Below, one piece after another: positions 58,554 to 64,000 of a stretch of DNA of 64,000 bases (positions are counted from its first letter, which is position 1; each line of letters opens with the position of its first letter). Source of the DNA: Alienimonas californiensis (GTDB lineage: Bacteria; Planctomycetota; Planctomycetia; Planctomycetales; Planctomycetaceae). Below the pieces are notes generated by a model, which saw nothing but the letters and a program-made list of their open reading frames with translations, ran no database searches and had not been told where the DNA came from. The position numbers were made by a program, and so were the translations under genes. The stretch covers positions 4,285,823 to 4,349,822 of the forward strand of contig NZ_CP036265.1 in the NCBI RefSeq assembly GCF_007743815.1, in the 5' to 3' direction.

Positions 58554-59366
58554 ATGTCCGGCCGTCCCCCCGCCCGTGAACTGCCCCCGCCGACGATCCG
58601 CACCAAGGACGGCTGGCACTGCCTGCACGCCTACTTTCAGGTGCAACCCGGTCGGCACGAGATCGACCGCGATCGTCTGCTCGCCGCGCTGAACCCGGAG
58701 GCGGAGCACGCCCCCCAGCGGCTGCAAACCTACGCCGTCACCGGCCATCGGGCGGATCTGGGCGTGATGACGATGGACCCGGACCCGCTGCGGCTGGACG
58801 CCGTATTGCAGGAGGTCCGGGCCGCCGCCGGTCAGGCTCTGCGGCCAAGTTATTCGTTCGTCTCGATCAGCGAGGTCAGCGAATACGTGCCCAGTGTGGA
58901 GCAGTTCGCCGAGCGGCTGAAGCGCGAGGGCATGGGCGAGGACAGCCCCGGCTACGCCGCCCGCGTCGCCGGGTACGAAAAGCGTCTACCGGCGATGAAC
59001 GTGCAGCGGCTCACGCCGGAGTTCCCGGAGATGCCGGTGCACTGCTTCTACCCGATGAACAAGATTCGCGACCCGCACGCCAACTGGTACACGCTGCCGT
59101 TCTCGCGCCGCAGCGAACTGATGGCGGAGCACGCAACCAGCGGCATCAAGTTCGCCGGCCGGGTTTCTCAGCTCATCACCGCCAGCACCGGCTTCGACGA
59201 CTGGGAGTGGGGCGTGACGCTGTGGGCCCGCTCGCCGGAGGACGTCAAGGAGATCGTCTACACGATGCGATTCGACGCCGCGAGCGCCAACTACGCTGAG
59301 TTCGGCCCGTTCTACGTCGGCTACGTCCTGCCGGCCGAGGAGTGCCTGAAGCACGTGCGGCTGTGA
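58554..59366 (+). CDS. chdC: Coproheme decarboxylase (ChdC/HemQ, chlorite-dismutase family)
   Basis: ChdC decarboxylates coproheme III to haem b in the coproporphyrin-dependent route. The 270-residue protein fits the family, with CFYPMNKIRDPHANWYTLPF (Tyr179, at the position of the catalytic Tyr), MAEHATSGIKFAGRVSQLIT (His193, likely proximal ligand) and STGFDDWEWGVTLWARSPED. An RFDAASANYAEFGPFYVGYV segment completes the second ferredoxin-like half. No chlorite-dismutase distal Arg signature is evident. It sits alone, after the hairpin at 58499. The other coproporphyrin-pathway genes (hemH/hemY type) are not in the window. Confidence 0.94.
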   Translation: MSGRPPARELPPPTIRTKDGWHCLHAYFQVQPGRHEIDRDRLLAALNPEAEHAPQRLQTYAVTGHRADLGVMTMDPDPLRLDAVLQEVRAAAGQALRPSYSFVSISEVSEYVPSVEQFAERLKREGMGEDSPGYAARVAGYEKRLPAMNVQRLTPEFPEMPVHCFYPMNKIRDPHANWYTLPFSRRSELMAEHATSGIKFAGRVSQLITASTGFDDWEWGVTLWARSPEDVKEIVYTMRFDAASANYAEFGPFYVGYVLPAEECLKHVRL

Positions 59367-59405
59367 CTGATCTCTTTACCGACTGTGCTGACAGCATCTC
59401 GTACT

Positions 59406-59482
59406 AACCCGAAGCGTCAGCGAGGGCGTCGGCCGCAAGCCGGCGTGCTGCGCCCGCCGGGCCCTCGCTGACGCTTCGGGTT
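59406..59482. repeat. Perfect 22-bp inverted repeat between convergent genes
   Basis: Arms at 59406-59427 and 59461-59482 begin AACCCGAAGCGTCAGCG and are perfect reverse complements, extended by further wobble pairs outside. The 33-base loop contains a small stem (CGGC-cgcaa-GCCG). It lies between the ends of chdC and the DUF1571 gene. The AGCGTCAGCGAGG-type core is, to my knowledge, frequent in planctomycete intergenic DNA. It could serve both genes as a 3' end structure. Confidence 0.85.
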
Positions 59483-59521
59483 GGTGTGTCTGTTCAATTC
59501 CAGCCCGAGGCGAAACCCCGA

Positions 59522-60448
59522 CTACTTGATTTGAAAGCCGGTCAGCTCGGCGAGGTCGTCCAGCGGGGCGGCGTCGCCGAAGCGGTTGAAGTCGACGTTG
59601 GTGTAGACGTACCGGCCGGTCAGCGTGCGTTCGTCCAGTTGGTCGAGGGGCACGTCGGCGGCGGGCCAACCGTAGGTCTCCAGCCGGACGGGCAGGTTCC
59701 ACTCCCGATCGATCAGAACGACGGAGCGGCGAAACTCGCCGCCGGACTCCGGCGAGGCGTATTCCAGTTCGTTCCGCCAGGCGGGACGACCGTCGTGCTC
59801 GTCGCCGTCGCTCAGGGTGCAGGTGACGTCGCGGCCGGCGGCGATCTCCTTGAGGCGATAGCGCAGCAGCGTGGCGGCGAGTTCGCCCATCCCCAGCTTC
59901 GACACCGGGTGCCGGGCCTCCCGCATGGCCAGCGAGCCCTCCGGGTCGAGTCGCAGCGTGCCCGTCAGCCGGCCTTTCCAGCCGCCCGGGTTCACCAGCA
60001 TCTCGCCGTCGTTGCGGCCGGCCTCGTACAGCAGCGTGCGGCCCCGCTGGCCGGCGACCCAGGCGAGATGCACGCCGAAAGGCTCGTGCCGCAGGGTCAT
60101 GTCCATCGCCTGCCCTTCCAGCAGTACGCCGTCGACGACTTCGCGCTTCTCGAAGGTGGCGGCGTAGGCGGGCACCGCGTCCAGCCGTTCCAACCCGTCC
60201 CGCAGCAGTTCAATGCTGCGGAGCAGCGCCCGCATCGAGGGGTCGCTGTTGCCGGTGAACAGCCGCGGGTTGGCGTCGACCGAGGCGACCCGCAGCAGTT
60301 CCGCGGTGGTCTCCGGCGCCGCGGCGGTCGCCGGAGCCGACGGTCCGTTATTCGGGGCCGCGGGCGCCTCCGGCAGGGCGCCGTCGACGAACATCCAGGC
60401 CCCACAGATCAGCAGGGAGGAACCGAGCACGGGCAGGGGGCGAAGCAT
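59522..60448 (-). CDS. DUF1571 family exported protein
   Basis: The 308-residue protein starts at the ATG at 60448, with a hydrophobic N-terminus (LPVLGSSLLICGAWMFV) acting as anchor or signal and a Pro/Ala linker. The DUF1571 domain (about 85-300) is recognised by ATFEKREVVDGVLLEGQAMD, then RHEPFGVHLAWVAGQRGRTL and DVTCTLSDGDEHDGRP. The domain is lipoprotein-carrier-like (LolA/outer-membrane protein binding) in architecture, and related planctomycete proteins are numerous; function is unknown. It is co-directional with the YdjY protein gene upstream (149-base gap). Its convergent neighbour is chdC across the inverted repeat. Confidence 0.87.
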   Translation of the reverse strand: MLRPLPVLGSSLLICGAWMFVDGALPEAPAAPNNGPSAPATAAAPETTAELLRVASVDANPRLFTGNSDPSMRALLRSIELLRDGLERLDAVPAYAATFEKREVVDGVLLEGQAMDMTLRHEPFGVHLAWVAGQRGRTLLYEAGRNDGEMLVNPGGWKGRLTGTLRLDPEGSLAMREARHPVSKLGMGELAATLLRYRLKEIAAGRDVTCTLSDGDEHDGRPAWRNELEYASPESGGEFRRSVVLIDREWNLPVRLETYGWPAADVPLDQLDERTLTGRYVYTNVDFNRFGDAAPLDDLAELTGFQIK

Positions 60449-60597
60449 CGACGGCTCGGACAGGGGCGCGGGCGAGCGGGCCGCGACCGGACGACGCAGA
60501 CCGTCGGACAGCATCGACGCAGCCGGCACCGCGGTCCACAACGGACGGCCCGCGCCGTTTCACCCTGAATATCCTTCGGACCGGAGAAGCCGGACAA

Positions 60598-61617
60598 TCA
60601 GTCCTCAGCCGCCGGGTCGCCCCCCGGGACGGGGGCGTCCGACGCCGCGGCGGCGTCCGGAGACGCGGCGGGCGTCCCCGCGGCACCGAGTGCGGACTGC
60701 CGCTCGAAAGTGATCAGCACCGGAGTGCCGATCGGCGGGATGCGTTCGGTCGCGGCTTCGTACAGCACGTTCTCGCCCTCGGCGCTGCTGCGTTCGGCGA
60801 TGTCGATCGTGGCCGCGGGGAAGTTCGCCACGCAGACCACCTCGCCGCCCTCCGCGGCGTAGGTGCGGACCGTCTCGGTCACTTCGCCCTCGGCGTTGTA
60901 GGCGACCGGCTTGTCGTACAGGAAGCTGCCGGCAAATACGAAGTCCGCCGTCAGCGGGCGGGGCTGGCTCTCCTCGTAGAAGGAGCGGATGTGCTCCTGG
61001 TACACGCCGTCCTTCGAGAGGGCGAGGGCCCGGTCGCGTTCCTCCTCGCTCATCCGGCCGTACCACAGCAGGTCGGTGTTCGGGGCGTCGTAGCGGAGTT
61101 CGAGGTCCTCCGGTAGCGACATCCCCGCCGGCAGGGCGGCGAGATCACGTTCGTACCACTTGTCCGTGCTCGTCCGCACCCAGTCCCGGGCGGCGGCCTG
61201 GCGGGCCACGCCCTTCTCGTCGGTCCAATGCAGGGTGAGGGCCAGCTTCGCCCCTTTGGGAGGGGCGAAGTGCGGATCGAACGTCACCGGCTCGCCCGGC
61301 TGCAGGCCCGCCGCCACCAGCGCAGCGTGCAGCGTGCGGGCGTCGCCCTCGTACTTGAGGATCGACTCGTGCTCCTTGGTTTGCGGCAGGCAGACGAGCA
61401 TTTCCAGCGGCCCGTTCCGCAGACAGATCTCCGCCTTCACCACGGCCCGCTTCCGCGCTTTGTCCAGCAGCACCGTGCCGGCCTCGTTCAGCGGGACCGT
61501 GCCCTTCAGCAACTCCGCGGCGGAGGGAACCGACGCCGGGGCCGGCGGGGGCGGAATCGTCGGTTCCGCGGCGGGAGCCGACTGGGCGAGCAGGGCGGCG
61601 AGCAGCAGCGTGGGCAT
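60598..61617 (-). CDS. Exported YdjY-domain protein
   Basis: The 339-residue protein has a signal peptide (MPTLLLAALLAQSAPAAEP) and a Pro-rich linker. The YdjY domain follows (about 45-160), with KRAVVKAEICLRNGPLEMLV, CLPQTKEHESILKYEGDART and FAPPKGAKLALTLHWTDEKG. The second half (about 160-310) repeats a similar beta-rich design (FVFAGSFLYDKPVAYNAEGE). The domain is of unknown function and common in planctomycetes. The C-terminus is Ala/Asp/Pro-rich. It starts at the ATG at 61617 and is 40 bases downstream of the alpha/beta-hydrolase gene. Confidence 0.85.
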   Translation of the reverse strand: MPTLLLAALLAQSAPAAEPTIPPPPAPASVPSAAELLKGTVPLNEAGTVLLDKARKRAVVKAEICLRNGPLEMLVCLPQTKEHESILKYEGDARTLHAALVAAGLQPGEPVTFDPHFAPPKGAKLALTLHWTDEKGVARQAAARDWVRTSTDKWYERDLAALPAGMSLPEDLELRYDAPNTDLLWYGRMSEEERDRALALSKDGVYQEHIRSFYEESQPRPLTADFVFAGSFLYDKPVAYNAEGEVTETVRTYAAEGGEVVCVANFPAATIDIAERSSAEGENVLYEAATERIPPIGTPVLITFERQSALGAAGTPAASPDAAAASDAPVPGGDPAAED

Positions 61618-61657
61618 CAGGTTTCCCGGGCGATTCAGACGTGGGGCGACCCGCAGT

Positions 61658-62500
61658 CTACCCGATCGCCCGCGGGGAGAGTCGCTCCAACCAGGCGGTC
61701 GCCTCGTCGAAGATCGCCGCCCGGTCCGGCTCGAACTCCAGCGTGTGCCGGGCCGCGGGGTAGGTGCGGACCGTCGCGTCCGGCGACCCGCAGCGCCCCA
61801 GCAGGCGGCGGGTGGCGGGGTTGTCCACGATCTCGTCCTGCCCGGCGAGCAGGGTGAGAACCGGCACGGACAGGCGTTCGATCGCCGCGTCCGCCCGGAG
61901 ATCCAGCTCGAGGGAGGCCGTCGTGAATCGCAGGGTGACGGCGTCCAGCGCCAGCGGGTCGCGCTCGATAAACCGCACGAAGGCCTCGTCGCGGGTGAAC
62001 AGCCGCGGGTCCTCCAACGGAATGCGCACCGGCGTCCGTCCGCGGCCGAGCGCCGCCGCCGCCCGTGCTAGGTGCCCCCGCAGGGCTCCCACCCGCACCT
62101 GCGCCCGCAGACCGGGCGCGAGGAGCATCAGGGCGTCGCAGCGTCCCGGCTCCGCCGCGAGCGTCGCCGCGACTTTGCCGCCCCAACTGATCCCGCACAG
62201 GACGGTGGGCGTGCGGGGGTCGGTCCGACGGGCCGCGTGGAGTACGTGCCGCATGTCCGCCAGCAGGCGGTCCGGGTGCCGCACGTCGCCCCGCGGTCCG
62301 CCGTTCGCCCCGCTACCGCGACGGTCCGCGAACCAGACGCGCCAGCCTGCTTCCGCCCACCGCCGGCAACTCCAGCCGTACCAGCCCGAATGGCTGCGGA
62401 CGCCGGGGCAGAGCACGATCGCCCCGCGGGTCGGCCCGGGCGGGTCGTACCGGCGGCAGAACAGCGGGACGCCGTCCGAAGTCTGGAGGCGCAGTGCCAC
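61658..62500 (-). CDS. Alpha/beta-hydrolase (monoacylglycerol-lipase/esterase type)
   Basis: With the GTG at 62500 the protein has 280 residues. The nucleophile elbow is TVLCGISWGGKVAATLA (Ser105 in GISWG). The catalytic Asp is expected in GQDEIVDNPATRRLL and the His in PAARHTLEFEPDRAA. The N-terminal strand and oxyanion region read RGAIVLCPGVRSHSGWYGWS. It resembles monoacylglycerol lipases and related serine hydrolases; the substrate is unknown. The start is uncertain because the frame stays open upstream to about 63343, antisense to the glycosyltransferase gene. No signal peptide is visible, so it is probably cytoplasmic. Confidence 0.86.
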   Translation of the reverse strand: MALRLQTSDGVPLFCRRYDPPGPTRGAIVLCPGVRSHSGWYGWSCRRWAEAGWRVWFADRRGSGANGGPRGDVRHPDRLLADMRHVLHAARRTDPRTPTVLCGISWGGKVAATLAAEPGRCDALMLLAPGLRAQVRVGALRGHLARAAAALGRGRTPVRIPLEDPRLFTRDEAFVRFIERDPLALDAVTLRFTTASLELDLRADAAIERLSVPVLTLLAGQDEIVDNPATRRLLGRCGSPDATVRTYPAARHTLEFEPDRAAIFDEATAWLERLSPRAIG

Positions 62501-62686
62501 GGCGTCGGCCAGCGCCGTGCGAGAGGCGCGGACCGCGGGCGTGTCGTGCGGCCACGGGTCAGTGGCGCTGGAAGGTGGGTCGGCCGACAGCGGGGGACGG
62601 CGGGTTCGGGGCGGGGGGACGATTCGGCTATTCTTTCCCAACCTAGTTCTCAAAGACGGCGCCCGCCGCGAGGAATCGACCGCACC

Positions 62687-63808
62687 GTGCCACGCGTCCT
62701 GTCCGTCATCGCCACCCTCGACGGCAGCGGCGCCGAGAAGCAGTTCGCCCTGCTCAACGCCGGGCTGAAGGCCCGCGGTTGGGACGTGCAGGCCGTCGCC
62801 CTCACCCGCGGCGGACCGTACCGGGCGACGCTGGAGGAGGCCGACGTCCCGGTCACGGTGTTGAACAAGTCGCTGAAGTTCGACCCGTTCTGCCTGAACC
62901 GCCTGCGACGGCTCGTCGCCCGCTGGAAGCCGGACCTCATTCACAGCTGGATGTTCACCGCGAACGCCTACGCCCGGATGGCGAGCGGCGGGCGGCCGGT
63001 GATCGTCGGCGAGCGCTGCGTCGACCGGTGGAAGGGCGGCTGGCAGCACGCCGTCGATCGTCGGCTGCTGGGCCGCACGACCAAGATCGTGGGGAACAGT
63101 CAGGCCGTCGTCGATTACGTCGCCGCCTGCGGCGCCCCGGCGAACCGCCTGACCGTCATCCCCAACGGCGTGGAGCCGCTGGATCCGGACCCGGGATACC
63201 GGGCGGCGCTGCTCCGTTCGCTCGACCTGCCCGAGGACGCGCAGCCGGTGGTGTCCGTCGGCCGGCTCGCCCCGCAGAAGCGGCCGGAAGATCTGGTCTG
63301 GGCGTTCCAGTTGCTCCATCAGGCAAACCCGCACGCGGTGCACCTGATCGTCGGGGACGGCCCATTACGCGCCCGCTGCGAGCGACAGGCGACGTACTTC
63401 GAGCACATGCACCGCTGCCGGTTCCTCGGCCACCGAACGGACGCCCGGCAGATCCTCGCCAACGCCGACGCCCTCTGGCTCGCCAGCGAATACGAGGGGC
63501 AATCCAACGCGGTGATGGAGGCCATGAGCGCCGGCGTCGTGCCGATCGTGACGGACATCCCCTCGAACCGCGAACTGGTGACGGACGCGGAGACGGGCTT
63601 TCTGGTGGGCGTCAACGACTCGCTGGGCCTCTGCCAATGGGCGGACCGCGTGTTGAGCGACGAGGTCCTGCGAGAACGAATTGGCGGTGCCGCCCGGCAG
63701 CGGATGCGGACGGAGTTCTCGATCGAAAAGATGATCGACCGCTACGAGTCACTGTACCGCGAAACGCTGGGCGCCCCGGAGACGCCGAGCGGAACGGCGG
63801 TCGCCTGA
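62687..63808 (+). CDS. Glycosyltransferase family 4
   Basis: The 373-residue protein starts at a GTG (PRVLSVIATLDGSGAEKQFA). It shows the GT4 fold: N-terminal acceptor domain with PDLIHSWMFTANAYARMASG, linker VIPNGVEPLDPDPGYRAALL, then VVSVGRLAPQKRPEDLVWAF. The nucleotide-sugar-binding E-x7-E region is ASEYEGQSNAVMEAMSAGVV, with the conserved Glu residues. It is likely retaining and uses a nucleotide sugar such as UDP-GlcNAc or GDP-mannose, presumably in exopolysaccharide or LPS synthesis. Its stop overlaps the asnB start (TGATG), so the two are co-translated; this pairing with an asparagine-synthetase-type amidotransferase is common in polysaccharide gene clusters. Confidence 0.93.
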   Translation: MPRVLSVIATLDGSGAEKQFALLNAGLKARGWDVQAVALTRGGPYRATLEEADVPVTVLNKSLKFDPFCLNRLRRLVARWKPDLIHSWMFTANAYARMASGGRPVIVGERCVDRWKGGWQHAVDRRLLGRTTKIVGNSQAVVDYVAACGAPANRLTVIPNGVEPLDPDPGYRAALLRSLDLPEDAQPVVSVGRLAPQKRPEDLVWAFQLLHQANPHAVHLIVGDGPLRARCERQATYFEHMHRCRFLGHRTDARQILANADALWLASEYEGQSNAVMEAMSAGVVPIVTDIPSNRELVTDAETGFLVGVNDSLGLCQWADRVLSDEVLRERIGGAARQRMRTEFSIEKMIDRYESLYRETLGAPETPSGTAVA

Positions 63809-64000
63809 TGTGCGGCTTCGTCGGGGCGATCTGGGAAGCGGGGGCGACGCCGGTCTCGGAAGGCGAACTGAGGGCGATGACGGACGCTCTCGCCCATCGC
63901 GGCCCCGACGACGCCGACGTGTGGCTCGGCGCCACGCCCTCCGGCGGCGGCGTGGCGCTGGGGCATCGACGGCTCTCCATCCTCGACCCCACCCCCTGCG
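63808..64000 (+). CDS. asnB: Asparagine synthetase B-type glutamine amidotransferase, N-terminal part (3' end outside window)
   Basis: The gene begins at the ATG overlapping the preceding stop. The visible 64 codons are the glutaminase domain. They start MCGFVGAIWEAGA with the catalytic Cys2 exposed after Met removal, then DALAHRGPDDADVWLG and GHRRLSILDPTPC, typical of the class II amidotransferase domain of AsnB. The synthetase domain would lie beyond the window. In glycan gene clusters such proteins often amidate uronic acids rather than make asparagine, so the product is uncertain. It is truncated only by the window edge. Confidence 0.92.
   Translation, partial: MCGFVGAIWEAGATPVSEGELRAMTDALAHRGPDDADVWLGATPSGGGVALGHRRLSILDPTPC

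Overview
The window reads as a core chromosomal segment of a very GC-rich planctomycete. The evidence is about 70% GC by eye, many GTG starts and ATGA/TGATG gene overlaps. Typical planctomycete families are present: a DUF1549/DUF1553 plus DUF1501 pair, a secreted sulfatase, DUF1571 and YdjY-domain proteins, DUF11 repeats, an NPCBM/NEW2 protein, a G8-domain beta-helix protein and di-haem cytochrome c. The genus cannot be fixed from the sequence alone; an Alienimonas-like organism is a guess from GC and gene style. I see no transposase, integrase, phage gene, CRISPR array or rRNA. One tRNA (Lys-CTT) is present.

Layout. 1-7390 (+): a tightly overlapping operon of a coiled-coil protein (cut by the window edge), two exported proteins, then three trypsin/HtrA-fold PDZ proteins of which only the first keeps its catalytic triad. 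7442-8311 (+): uppP. 8308-14014 (-): an inositol monophosphatase-family gene, then tyrA-purL-hydroxyacid dehydrogenase. 14133-18356 (+): an unrecognised 1407-residue protein. 18456-19661 (-): a membrane protein. 19800-22717 (+): DUF1549 and DUF1501. 22844-27351 (+): an ExbB-like protein with two ExbD-like proteins. 27374-29820 (-): sulfatase and a leucine-rich-repeat protein. 29926-31639 (+): mlaE-mlaF. 31688-39023 (-): hflC/hflK, a RluA-type pseudouridine synthase, small membrane proteins, trmL, a MATE transporter and an mlaD-type MCE protein. 39186-41366 (+): MMPL exporter. 41389-42414 (-): nadA. 42526-43887 (+): di-haem cytochrome. 43974-46121 (-): glmM-like and plsC-like genes. 46247-46319: tRNA-Lys. 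46651-50066 (+): G8 protein and a small hypothetical. 50492-56765 (-): heptosyltransferase-like gene, DUF11 protein, diadenylate cyclase, exported protein, NAD kinase. 56841-59366 (+): AcpH-like protein, sugar 3-epimerase-like protein, coproheme decarboxylase. 59522-62500 (-): DUF1571, YdjY and alpha/beta-hydrolase proteins. 62687-64000 (+): a family-4 glycosyltransferase running into asparagine synthetase, cut by the window end.

How the genes fit together. Much of the content serves the envelope: undecaprenyl phosphate recycling (UppP), phospholipid synthesis and transport (PlsC, MlaE/F/D, MMPL), HtrA-like and HflKC quality control, amino-sugar and glycosyl transfer (GlmM-like, GT9, GT4, AsnB) and an energised ExbB/ExbD-type complex. 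The rest is housekeeping: purine (PurS-PurL fusion), tyrosine (TyrA), NAD(P) (NadA, NAD kinase), haem (ChdC), RNA modification (RluA type, TrmL) and c-di-AMP signalling.

The most unusual items are the HtrA trio with two different dead-protease solutions, the ExbD pair in which only one protein keeps the membrane aspartate, a REP-like inverted repeat that supplies both stop codons of a convergent gene pair, a 32-nt dispersed motif at gene 3' ends, and a duplicated 3' tail of the heptosyltransferase gene.
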